Below, piece by piece: positions 34,743 to 44,976 of a stretch of DNA of 64,000 bases. The stretch covers positions 19,585,001-19,649,000 of the forward strand of contig CM060880.1 in the NCBI GenBank assembly GCA_030762935.1. Direction: 5' to 3'. Positions within the stretch are counted from its first letter, which is position 1, and each line of letters opens with the position of its first letter. The notes beneath the pieces were generated by a model, which was given only the letters and a program-made list of their open reading frames with translations, was not told the DNA's origin and searched no databases. The translations under genes were made by a program, and so were the position numbers. Source of the DNA: Hymenopus coronatus. Lineage: Eukaryota; Arthropoda; Insecta; Mantodea; Hymenopodidae.

Positions 34743-35572
34743 TCTGATGTCTTCCATTCACATCACTTGCTCCAAATTTCTGTAACAAATTACTGTTAAA
34801 AAGCTTATTCTATTTACTTTATGTTAAGATAGAATTGGCAGAAATGGTCGTATTACTTGATTCCTTATAAGTAGAATGAAAATAAGGGGATAGTTAAATA
34901 TTTTAAAAGCTGGTTGCTCTGTGATTGAAATTCCTTTGTTTGTATGGCCAGAAAATCACCAATACCCGTATGAGAAAAGTATAGCTATTTTAAAGTTGAA
35001 ACCAATAACAAGGAATATCTCAAAAACGGTCAGCTCTACCAATAAAAAAAAAAAAAGACAACATTGTGACAAATTATGTGTTTTAACGAGATCTACATTT
35101 TTTGTGTAATAAGGTTTTGTCCATCTCTTACGGTTTAGCAAAAATTCGTCCAGAATAAAGGTCTTCAGAGGCTGTTCCCAGAAAATTAAAGATGTGCATT
35201 TTGTTTGTCATGTGAATGTCTTTAATACACTATATTTAATCAAAATCGCTAGCCATTTTGAAAAAATAAAAAATGTCGAAAATGTTCCATGTAAAGGGTA
35301 GTTAGGGGTGGGAAGGATTTTCTTGAACATCTTTGTGTCGCATCCTGGAGATACTAACCGTAAATATAAAGTTAGGTATTTAACGGACTTTAACGGACTT
35401 TTCGTTTTTGAGCTATGTTATCCACAGAGACACACAGACCTTTCCTTTTTTTATTCAGGGGGTCTCAAAACATTTATTTCCGCTCAAATCTCGGTATTGA
35501 CTTTTTAGGTGGAATACAATAGGTACCTTCCCTATATACTATGTGCATAGTGCGTGTAGAGAAAGTAAAAAT
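34743..35572 (+). mobile_element. PAL840 copy, full length
   Basis: It starts TCTGATGTCTTCCATTCACA and ends with CTATATACTATGTGCATAGT, GTAGAGAAAGTAAAAA. It is about 830 bp. TTTAACGGAC is duplicated in tandem near 35377-35400. Confidence 0.94.
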
Positions 35573-37189
35573 AAATAAACAAAATAACGATGGACTCTCA
35601 ATTTAGCACAGTTCTACGTATTTTCTTGAAATTCTTCGGGTAGAAGGCGCTGAACTTACCAATTTCTAAAAAAAGTTTTTCTTTTTAATATATCAATTTT
35701 TTGGGCGAAATAGAATATTTCCTCTATTATAATGCGACGCTATGGGCCGAGTTTATAACATGGATGCTATAACCGGTCAACTGTTGGTTACAAAAATAAG
35801 AGGACAGCGCCATCTCCGACGTAAATACCAGGAACGCCTTCGAGACGCAACGAGATAATTCTGGAACCGCCTTCCCTCACTTACTACCACGAACTCTTTC
35901 TAAACTGTGATTATTTCGGCGAGTGCGCTCTGGACAGACAACAGCTAATTTGTTTTTAATGTTGATGTAACAGTACTGTAACTTAGTGTTTCTACAAGTG
36001 ACAGTTGTGACGGACAGCGAACGCCGTTACGCGAGAGAAAAAAGAGAGAAGTCCAGTGTTCGACACTCCACGGAAGGAAGGAGAATCGTTTCGCGCGAGA
36101 TTCATTGCACCGCTACGCACATACAAAGTGAAAGGACACAAAACTGAAGCCATATTAGAAAATTGATATTGAAAACTGAAGGCACAACACGTAATTAAAA
36201 TGCATAACACTCTTACGACGAAAACCATAAAAAATTGTCATAAAATAAATCGTAAAGCCGTTTGTTCTATCCGCTAAAATGTGAATTTCCCCTTGTTATT
36301 TGTCCCCTATAATTGTTATAGTCTCTATTTCGACTCTAAATAAACAAAGTACCTCGTTCATTTTGTTTCCGTGCTGGCGTAGCCTTTTCTTGGCCAAAGA
36401 AATATCCAGTCCTTAATCACAGACTGGCAGGAGAGAGAAACAAAAAGAATTAATGATCACAGAAGTAGGGCAAAGATAATATTTATGTGTTGATAAGTGC
36501 TAGTGAATGGGATGCCTTATTCGGCGAGAGCTCCAAATGACCACTTCACCAGGAAGATCCATCATATGCATGTGGCCAGTTATACGTTGTAATAATAAAC
36601 AAATGCGGCCGCATATAATAACAAAGAGTTTTAATGCACACATTATTTAGATAACGTATGGCCCTAACTGAACCCTGCAACTAAAAATGCCTGAGCATTG
36701 CGCCCACATAACCATGGCAGCAAACAAATTTATCAAACATGAATGGCCTCAAAACTCGCTGCCTTTTTGTTTTCCTTGTCACTGGCAAGTAATTAATTAC
36801 AATTACAGCGTAAACAAATACCGGTTAAATGACCGTGCTTTACGCTTACTTAGTGGTGGCATTTATTATATGTTCCAGCACTGAGAAGCACACTTACTTC
36901 ACTAAGAAATTGTCATGTCTGAGTGTTGCATGGCGGCTTTCTGAAAACGCCTGACGGTGAGGGAAGAATGCAACAGGCCAATGTCAAAGAAAACTTTAAA
37001 ACAATCCTGATGGACGAGAAAATCATGGCATTGAACAGTGCGGAAACTTGCATTTTACGCCGAGATGTGGGAAAATGACTTAAGGTGGCTTGTAATGCTG
37101 CAAGTACTTTCTGTTAACTAAGCTAAAGAGATATTGTTACCTATTAATAGCATCCTTCCATTATGTCTCTAAAGGTTCAAAGGTTAACA
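35573..37189. other. intergenic DNA with a CpG-richer patch
   Basis: The stretch at about 35740-36130 is richer in CpG than the surroundings (for example GGCGAGTGCGC, GAACGCCGTTACGCGAG, TTTCGCGCGAG) and could be regulatory, but no gene is recognised on either strand. Confidence 0.4.
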
Positions 37190-38030
37190 TTGCAAACATT
37201 TATTCAAATGACTTTCTCTACATATCTGCAACAAATTATTGTTAAAAAGCCTATGCTTCTATTTACTTCAAGCTAATCGGGAAAAAATTAGCAGAGATAG
37301 TCTTATTACTTGCTTCCTTGTAAGTAGAATCGAAATAAGGGAGTACCATTTAAAGTGATAGTCAAAAGCTGGTTGCTATGTGACTGAAGTTTCTTTGTAT
37401 GGACAGAAACTGACAATTTCCTGAATGAAAAAAAAGTATGTTTTTTAAAGCTGAAACCAAAAACAAGGAATATCTAAAAGAACGATCAACTCCACGATAA
37501 AAAAAAAAAATGTATATGATATAAATTGTGTGTTTTAACGTACTCTACATTTTTGTGTGGTCAATTTTTGTCCATCTCTTACAGTTTAGCATTTATGCAA
37601 AATTCCGTAAAATTCATCCAGAATAAAGTAGTGTTAAGAGGCTATTCCCATAAAATTCAAGATATATATTTTATTTGTCAGGTAAATATCATTAATATAC
37701 GATGTTATAATCAAAATCGTTAAGTCATTTTTGAGAAATTCAAAATGTTCGAAAAAAGTTCCATGTAAAGGGTAGTTGGGGTGAGGGGATTTTCTAGAAA
37801 ATCTTCGTATCGCATCCTTGGAAGATACCAAACTTAAATACCAAGTTTGGTATTTAACGGCCTTTTCGTTTTTGAGCTAGCTGTCCACTGACCTTTTTTA
37901 AAAATGCCTCTTTTGGACTCAGGGGGACCCAAAATATGTATTGGCGGTGAATTCTCGGTATCGAATTTTGGGTGGAGTGCAATACCTTCTCTATACACTA
38001 TGTACATAGTACGTGTAGAGAAAGTAAAAA
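37190..38030 (+). mobile_element. PAL840 copy, full length, near consensus
   Basis: It starts near TTATTCAAATGACTTTCTCT and ends with the intact terminal palindrome and GTAGAGAAAGTAAAAA. It is about 840 bp. This copy shows the three inner palindromes most clearly: GATTTTCTAGAAAATC at 37788-37803, the overlapping pair at about 37828-37857, and the terminal hairpin around 37984-38024. Confidence 0.95.
37984..38024. other. terminal hairpin of PAL840 (type example)
   Basis: The core ACTATGTACATAGT (37997-38010) is a perfect palindrome. The outer arms CTTCTCTATAC and ACGTGTAGAGAAAG pair with one mismatch and a two-base bulge. The same structure closes nearly all plus and minus copies. Confidence 0.9.
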
Positions 38031-38439
38031 TCCAATTTCATCGTCGAGATTTGCACCTCATTTCTTCAACATCTCTTTTACTGACATAGTTTGTTATGAA
38101 AGAGGAGAAAAGATAGGCAGAAGTCCGTCAAAGTACTGATTATTAACAATGCCAGAGGACTGGTTGAGGAACAGAGCGGTTTAAAAGTTTGAACACATTG
38201 TTTTGGTACAATTTTTGGGTTAAAGCACGGGAACTCAAGTTTCATACAGACAATTTTGAGGGGGGGGGGACTGCACGAGACCTCAGTAATGAGGTGGTCG
38301 CTTTACCGGACCACCACGTCCTTTTTAACTGCCCTTAAAATGCTGGCAATCAAAACGTGGAACATACCAGAGGTCTGTCATACCTCTACCATACTTGGAG
38401 ACGTAAGGTCATGAGCCTTGGTAATGCCTACAGAAAATA
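38031..38439. other. intergenic DNA, no gene seen
   Basis: This is unique sequence with a short G run at 38260-38271. Confidence 0.5.
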
Positions 38440-38524
38440 CCGTCATATTCACATTACTTTCTCTTACCCATTCTTCTATTAAATAGTTTTGAAAGCTTAT
38501 GTCTAACTTCAAGGTAATCGAAAT
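38440..38524 (+). mobile_element. PAL840 diverged copy, part 1 (before SINE)
   Basis: The start end of a decayed copy reads TCATATTCACATTACTTTCT and continues to AAGGTAATCGAAAT, where SINE-A interrupts it. The rest resumes at 38784. Confidence 0.75.
38511..38524. repeat. SINE-A target-site duplication, left
   Basis: AAGGTAATCGAAAT matches AAGGTACTCGAGAT at 38784-38797 at 12 of 14 positions. Confidence 0.8.
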
Positions 38525-38783
38525 AAAATGAAAAGGAGTTTCATTTATGAACGCACTTTTAACTGCTGTGGTTAATTTTGCTCAAGAGGTCTCTTTATCA
38601 GGTTTGAGATTCTTTTGCGTGTTGTAAATCTACGACACGGGCCAACATCTTTACTTCTCTTCCGAAGGAAGCCATGATAAAGAATTTTACGGCCGAAAAA
38701 AATCCATTGCTCTCCGCCGGGTTTTAACCTGCGACCTTAGGCGTAAGCGACATTTTGACCACTATACAACGAAGGGCGACCTC
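38525..38783 (-). mobile_element. SINE-A inserted into a PAL840 copy
   Basis: This is a minus-oriented SINE-A. Read leftward from 38783 it has the tRNA-like head (GTCGCCCTTCGTTGTATAGT), GTCGCAGGTTAAAACCCGGC, CTTCCTTCGGAAG, the GTAGATTTAC-type block and the GCAGTTAAAAGTGCG tail. It is somewhat diverged from the copy at 29696. The 14-bp flanking duplication and the split PAL840 around it show it is the later insertion. Confidence 0.88.
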
Positions 38784-39378
38784 AAGGTACTCGAGATATG
38801 CAGAAATAGTTTCACTAAGATATTATAGTATGAACAAGTAAAGCGGTAATCATGTTTAAAAAGTGGGTTGGCGTAATTTGCTGCCAAGACTATGAGAAAC
38901 AAACGCACGTCTACTTCTTAATACTTTACCAAAACGAATATTTCGGAAATGGTTAAAGCCACAAACAAATTGAATAAAATCTGTGTTTTAACGGGATTAA
39001 AAGCTTTAGTATTGTGTATTTTGTGCACTAAGGTAGGTGTCTCTACAGAGGCAATGAAGATGGCTTTGCAGACCATTTGCAGAGAGTTCAAAATATACAT
39101 TTTATTTAGCATACATATAGCATACATATAGCTTAAATCTAAGAGTAACTTTCGAGAAAATAAAAACAACATACATTTCTTAAGTAAAATAGTTGGAGTG
39201 GAGAGGAAGAATTTTGTTGATAATCTTCGGGCATCCTAGAACTTAAATATGACGTTTGAGATACGCTGCTCACATACAGGTGGCCTTGAAATGTCTATTT
39301 CCGGTTAAACCTAGAAACGGAATTTCTGGGGAGAATACAACACTTCTACTAAATCTGCGTAAGTGGCAGAGAAGGTAT
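38784..39378 (+). mobile_element. PAL840 diverged copy, part 2 (after SINE)
   Basis: It resumes with AAGGTACTCGAGATATGCAG and continues through AATATTTCGGAAATGGTTAA, AAATATACATTTTATTTAGC, GATAATCTTCGGGCATCC and GTCTATTTCCGGTTAAACC to a decayed terminal block GCAGAGAAGGTATAAA. Confidence 0.75.
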
Positions 39379-39889
39379 AAAATATGTTAAGTAAGCTAAG
39401 TCGACTTGGGAAAATAGCCTTGAGTGTCTCAACTCACACAGACACAAAAAACTACCAGGATGTCTACTAATTTCCATTTTATGGCTTTTTCGTGACCTTG
39501 ACTTCTCGTTTGGCAACCATGCCATTCTCATTGGCTGAGATCGGAAGTTATTTTTACCTTCACAAACACTAGAATTCAGTGCGACAGTATAAGGCAAATC
39601 TAGTGCAATCATTATAATGCTGCTGAGGAAATCTGAATATGCATAATACAATGACAACCCCATTCAATTTCATACACATTTCTTAGGAACGTTACAGCGA
39701 ATGCAACAAGAACACAAAGGCTGTGGTCAGGCTAATAAATGGGGCCATTAACATTGATTTTCATTAACATGGACGCTATCGCCAGATTAATGGCTTATGT
39801 CAAACCTTGCAATCCCAAATATTTTATGTTCGAACTAATGGGACTCAAGAGCAAATAAAAACAGTATCGCAATGCACAGAAAGAGTCCT
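39379..39889. other. intergenic DNA, no gene seen
   Basis: This is unique sequence. A 104-codon minus-strand open frame across it has no recognised motif. Confidence 0.45.
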
Positions 39890-40675
39890 GATAAGAGGAT
39901 AATTGTTTTATTTGAAATTTTAGGTTCCCTGTATGAAAAAAGGGGGATTTTCAGAAAAAGGTCCGTGAACATGGTAACTAAAAATGAAAAGTCGGTAAAA
40001 TACCAAACCTGGTATTTAAGTTTGCTATCTTACAGGGATGCGACACGAAGATTTGAGAAATCCCCCCCACCCCAAACCACACTTTACATGGAAACAATTT
40101 CGAAGATTTTTATTTTCTTAAAAATTGTTCTAACAATTTTGATTTTAATACCGTATATTACAGATATTTATGTGGGAAATAAAATATATATCTTGAATTT
40201 TCTGGGAATAGCCTCTAAAGACCTCTTTATTCTGAATGGATTTTGCTAAATTTTGCGTAACTGATAAACCGTAAGAGTTAGACAAAAACTTACTACAAAA
40301 AATGTAGATCACGTTAAAACACATAATTTATGTCATATGCGTTTTCTTCGTGGAATTGACAATTTCTGAGATATTCCTTGTCATTGGTTTCAGCTTTAAT
40401 ATACTTAAAACTTTCCCAAACGGAAAGTTGTAAACTCCTGGCCCTACTTAGAGACGGATTTAAATCACAGAGCAACCAGAGTTTAAAAGATTTGACTATC
40501 GTTTTGGCCTAGTGTATTCTCTTATTTTCCTTCTACTTACAAGGAAGCAAGTAATTAAGACAATTTCTGCTAATGTTTATCTTGGTTATCATAATATAGA
40601 TAGAATATGCTTTTTAACATAATTTGTTACAGCGATGTAGAGAAAGTCATGTGAATGGAACGCATCAGATTTTTT
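39890..40675 (-). mobile_element. PAL840 copy, lacking the hairpin
   Basis: The left hairpin is gone; it becomes clear at TTAGGTTCCCTGTATG and then keeps the normal order, ending GAAAGTCATGTGAATGGAAC and GCATCAGATTTTTT. The central part is near consensus. The GT microsatellite is missing. Confidence 0.88.
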
Positions 40676-40685
40676 TAATTTTTTT

Positions 40686-40794
40686 CTAAAACTACTTTTT
40701 TGTCACGGGACCTCAGAAGAGGGATCTTGGTACCGAAATTTGGGTGGTATGCGGTACTTTCTCTACCCAATACGTACGTGGTAGAGAAAGTGAT
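40686..40794 (+). mobile_element. PAL840 fragment, palindromic end
   Basis: This is the last ~110 bp of a plus copy, with a variant hairpin whose arms CTTTCTCTACC and GGTAGAGAAAG pair perfectly over 11 bp around CAATACGTACGT. It lies about 10 bp right of a minus copy. Confidence 0.85.
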
Positions 40795-41235
40795 AATCTG
40801 ATTCGTTTACATTCGCATTCTTCATGCACAATGATTTTATATTTCCTACTAAGTGTTCTCTAAAAGGTTTATCTTTCTTGTTCATAAACTGCTGGGAAGC
40901 ACTCATTGATCCAGAAGGCACAAGAAACAGATGTATTTCAGCAGTTATCTCAGTTCTCCGCTGCTTGTATGTTTTACTTACTTCAGTGTAATTCTGCGAG
41001 CTGAGACAGCCAAAGCTGCTCACTACGAGGTAATGAAACACAGTACTCTCCTAGTTAGAATCCGCTCTAGAACGTCCGCTAGGGACCTTAAACACTGTTC
41101 TCTGTTTATGAGTCTCGAGCGATGAAACATGCATTAATAAACCGTGATGACTGAAATCCTGATGACGCCACGAGTGTTACTCAACCGTTAAGCGCACTAA
41201 CCTTTTTAAACCTCAGATATTACAAAACGCAATCT
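40795..41235. other. intergenic DNA, no gene seen
   Basis: This is unique sequence without recognised features. Confidence 0.5.
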
Positions 41236-41530
41236 TTACTTCCTCTAGACGTACTATGTACATAGTGTATAGAGAAAGTATTGCACTCCACCAAAAAATT
41301 CGATAACGAGATTTCACCGGAAATACACGTTTTAGTGCCTCCTGTATTAAAAAAAAAACATTTTTAGAAAAAGGCCCGTGTCCGTGTGTCTGTAAACACT
41401 TGCTGCACCACAAATGTAGATCTCGTCAATACACACAATTTATGTGTTTTACATTTTTGTTGTGGAGATATTCATTGTTATTGGTTTCATTTGTAAAGGC
41501 CTTATACTTTTCTCAGGTAGGAAGTGTCCT
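41236..41530 (-). mobile_element. PAL840 copy, internally deleted
   Basis: It has the terminal hairpin and CGATAACGAGATTTCACCGG, then jumps at about 41400 from the microsatellite to the central block ACAAATGTAGATCTCGTC. This removes roughly 350 bp. It stops at CTCAGGTAGGAAGTGTCC, where the next copy begins. Confidence 0.9.
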
Positions 41531-41895
41531 TTTTACTTTCTCTATATGTACTATGTACATAGTGTATAGAGAAGGTATTGCACTCCACCAAAAAATGCCA
41601 TACCGAGATTTCACCGGAAATATATGTTTAAGGGTCCCCTGTATCCAAAAAAAATATTTTCAGAGAAAGGTCCGTGTGTGTGTCTATGAACACGATAACT
41701 CAAAAACGAAAAGTCGGTAAAATACCAAACTCGGTATTTAAGTTTAGTATCTTCCAGGTATGCGACACGAAGATTTTGAGAACAATTCCCCCACTCCAAA
41801 CTACTCTTTACCTGGAACTTTTTTCGAACATTTTGATTTTCTATTAAAAGGCTCTAACGACTCTGATTAAAATATCGTATAAACAAATGACAAAT
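41531..41895 (-). mobile_element. PAL840 half copy, left arm of an inverted pair
   Basis: It carries the palindromic end (TTTTACTTTCTCTATATGTA) and runs to TTAAAATATCGTATAAAC. There it meets a plus-oriented copy, so the two palindromic ends face outward. Confidence 0.9.
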
Positions 41896-42376
41896 AAATT
41901 CTGCGTTTTAACGTGCTCTACATTTTTTGTGTAGTAAGTTTTTGTCCATCTCTTAGGATTTAGCAGTTACGCAAAATTCCGTAAAATTCATCCAGAATAA
42001 AGCAGTCTTCAGAGACTATTCCCAGGCTGTATGTCAAGTAAATATCTTTAATATACGATATTTTAATCAAAATCGTTAGAGCTATTTTCGAAAAAAGTTG
42101 TATGTAAAGGGTAGTTTGGTGTGGGGGGGATTTTTCTCAAAATCTCCGTGTCACATCCCTGGAAGATTCTAAACTTAAACACTAAGTTTGGTATTTTACC
42201 GACATTTCGTTTTTGGGCTATTGTGTTCAGTCACACGGACCTTTATCTAAAATGCTTTTTTTATACAGGGGACCCTAAAGCATATATTTCCGATGAAATC
42301 TCGGTATCGAATTTTTGGGAGGAGTGCAATACCTTCTATATACGCGATGTACATAGTATATGTAGAGAAAGTAAAA
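41896..42376 (+). mobile_element. PAL840 half copy, right arm of an inverted pair
   Basis: It begins in the central block (GCGTTTTAACGTGCTCTACA) and ends with the hairpin (GCGATGTACATAGTATATG) and GTAGAGAAAGTAAAAA. Together with 41531-41895 it makes an 846-bp structure with inverted ends. Confidence 0.9.
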
Positions 42377-42877
42377 AGTGATGCGCGCGCGATACATAAG
42401 GTGTTATAACATTTATTTTCCATATGTTTTCGGCTGTCAAAACACTTCACTTTAATCTCAACAAATAAAGAATGCAAGACCACGTGTATATCCGCTTTAA
42501 CAAAGGAGTTGCAGCAAGTTTAGGTAAGAACACCCAGCTGAGCGCGAGTTGCCGCATGCGGACGCACGGACGCGAAGGTAATGGGCGGTCAGGAGGAGGA
42601 GCACGGCTGCGCTACGGCATTGATCGTGGCACTGGGCGCGATTTAATGCACTTGCTTCCTCAAGTGTGACGTTCTCAAGAGCCTTACTTGCTCTAAGAAG
42701 CGCTAATATCTGCCAGCAGCCAGCGTAGAGGGATTTAAAACCCAGCTGCACTGTTACCGCGGTAATTAATTCCATCTCGATACAACATGCGCTTTATACC
42801 ACGGGAGCTCCATGGATCAAACTTGACTCTTTGGCCTTCAACACGTATTTATTGCCCGAATAACGACGCTGTTTCCC
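42377..42877. other. CpG-richer intergenic patch
   Basis: The stretch at about 42530-42770 is GC- and CpG-rich (for example TGCCGCATGCGGACGCACGG) and has open frames on both strands, none recognisable. It may be an old promoter-like or gene remnant. Confidence 0.35.
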
Positions 42878-43720
42878 TTTTTACTTTCTCTACACGTACT
42901 ATGTACATAGTGTATGGGGGAAGCATTGTATTCCACCCAAAAATTCGATACCGAGATTTCACCGGAAATACATGTTTTAGGACCCCCTGAATAAAAAAAC
43001 AACACATTTTTACAAAGCATTCCGTGTGTGTGTGTACAGCATAGCTCAAGAACCAAACTTGGTATTTAAGTTTCGTATCTTCCAAGGATGCGACATGAAG
43101 ATTTAAAAAAAAAAAATCTCCCACCCCCAACTACCCTTTACATGGAACTTCTTTCGAATTTTTTTATTTTCTTAAAAATGGCTCTAACGATTTGATTAAA
43201 ATATCGTATATGAAAGATATTTACCTGACAAATAAAATGTATATCTTGAATTTTCTAGGAATAGCCTCTGAAGTCTACTTTATTCTGGATGAATTTTACG
43301 GAATTTTGCATAACTGCTAAACCGTAAGAGATGGACAAAAACTTAACACACAAAAATGTAGAGCACGTTAAAACACACAATTTATGTTATATATTTTTTT
43401 TCGTGGAATTGATCGATTTTTAGATATTCCTTGTTTTTGGTTTCAGCTTTGAGAAATTTTACTTTTCTCACACAGGAGTTTGTCAACTCCTGTCCATACA
43501 AACAAAGGAACTTCAATCACATATCAACCAGCTTATGACTATCACTTTAACCTATCATACTACCTTATTTCGCTTCTACTTACAAGGAAGCAAGCAATAA
43601 CAATATTTCTGCTAATTTTTTCTGGATTAGCATGAAGTAAATAGAAGCATAAGCTATGTAACAATAATTTGTTACAGAGATGTAGAGAAACTCATGTGAA
43701 TGGAATACATCAGCTTTTTT
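42878..43720 (-). mobile_element. PAL840 copy, full length, near consensus
   Basis: It starts TTTTTACTTTCTCTACACG with the palindrome (second arm altered to GTATGGGGGAAGC) and ends GAAACTCATGTGAATGGAAT. It is about 843 bp. The stretch around ACCAAACTTGGTATTTAAG and TACCCTTTACATGGAAC is intact. Confidence 0.95.
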
Positions 43721-43784
43721 ACCAATACAACGGAGGAATAAGCTGTTTCAAACCTTAGTATTCTATTAAAACAGTTGCTTTCTT

Positions 43785-43841
43785 ACCACGTACCTATAGA
43801 TTTCACCTGAATACATGTTTTGACGTCCTCTGAATACAAAT
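43785..43841 (-). mobile_element. PAL840 fragment, palindromic end
   Basis: A short minus piece from TACCACGTACCTATAG through GATTTCACCTGAATACATG ends at CTCTGAATACAAA, right where a plus copy begins. The same junction occurs at 684. Confidence 0.7.
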
Positions 43842-44222
43842 ATAGGTGTGTATTACATTCGCATGACTTTCTTTACCAAATCGTTAACTATTCTTAGCAA
43901 CTCGTTGTATCTAAATAATAATCCAAATAAACATTGCAGAAATGGTTTACTTCAAATGTTCTTGTAGGCACAATGAAAATAGTAGAATACAATAGATTTA
44001 AGCGACAGTCAAATCTTTCAAGGACTGGTCACTATGTGATGGTTTTGAAATTCGGAACTCTCTGCAAGGTCAGGGGAAACCTTTAGAAAATGCTCCATGT
44101 AAAATGACGCAGAGTTTTCTAAAATCAGTTTTTGTGTGTTTGTTTTTAGACCTTCTAAACCTGTATTTCTGAGGAATTCCCAAGATTAAGTTTTTGATGG
44201 ATTACAATACTTCCCTTACATA
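43842..44222 (+). mobile_element. PAL840 copy, diverged, internally deleted
   Basis: It starts GTGTGTATTACATTCGCATG and keeps CACTATGTGATGG, a deletion to CTCCATGTAAAATGACGC, and CTGTATTTCTGAGGAATTCC near the palindromic end, whose hairpin is lost. Confidence 0.75.
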
Positions 44223-44261
44223 TTTGAAATAAATTTACGATTTAAATGGTTACCTTTTCTT

Positions 44262-44428
44262 AATCTGATAGCTTCCAAAATGCGGTCCTAACGATTTTTA
44301 TTAAAAAGAAATTTTAAGACATTTGCATGAGCAATAAAATCTGTTAAATTTTCCGCGAACAGGCTATAAAGGCCTTTTTTATTCTAGACTTGAACTCGTT
44401 GCAACTCGTATCTGTAACAGTTAACACA

Positions 44429-44502
<74 letters not shown>

Positions 44503-44645
44503 TAGTTGCACAATTTCTGATAGAGCTTCTTTTAATAATGTAATACTATATTTTATATTTGTGCTGGCAGCACCATTTATTTTTTTGTGAATGGAAATTA
44601 ATTAAATTATGGTTATCTCGATTAACATGAATTAGAAATTTGTTT
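44262..44645 (-). mobile_element. PAL840 relic with (CT)n insertion
   Basis: A decayed minus-oriented middle part is recognised by CTAACGATTTTTATTAAAAA, TTTGCATGAGCAATAAAAT, AACAGGCTATAAAGGCC and TTTATTCTAGACTTGAACTC, followed by a 68-bp CT run and a further poorly matching stretch. Confidence 0.55.
44432..44499. repeat. (CT)n microsatellite
   Basis: A CT dinucleotide run of about 68 bp. It accounts for the Ser-Leu repeat open frame here. Confidence 0.97.
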
Positions 44646-44794
44646 AAAAATATTACTCTCTTCTTTAACAAATTCTAAACAATGTTTCAAAAGCAGCACA
44701 CAGATCGAGCTGGAGTTCGTTTCCAACGCTGCATTATTAACAACAGCTACAGGTAAACGCTTCTATCATCTCTCGAAGAGTACGAATGAACAGA

Positions 44795-44976
44795 CCTATC
44801 GTTTTATCCTAGTGTATTCCCTTATTTCCCTTCTACTTACCAGGAAGGAAGTAATTTTGACAATTTCTGCTAATGTTTATCTCGAATATCATAAAGTAGA
44901 TAAAAGAATGCTTTTTAACAATAATTCGTTACAGCGGTGTAGCGAAAGTCATGTGAATGGAACACGTCAGATTTTT
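44795..44976 (-). mobile_element. PAL840 fragment, start end
   Basis: A near-consensus minus start end runs from CTATCGTTTTATCCTAGTGT through ACTTACCAGGAAGGAAGTAA to GAAAGTCATGTGAATGGAAC and ACGTCAGATTTTT. Confidence 0.88.

Noticed and set aside
33508..35572. Long terminal repeats of a retrotransposon (two PAL840 copies about 400 bp apart)
   Set aside because: The two copies are in opposite orientation, and the DNA between them is another PAL840 relic with no primer-binding site or coding sequence.
39872..40249. 125-codon open frame
   Set aside because: It lies in a PAL840 copy, and the frame is not kept in other copies.
44390..44590. Ser-Leu repeat protein
   Set aside because: It is the translation of a CT microsatellite.
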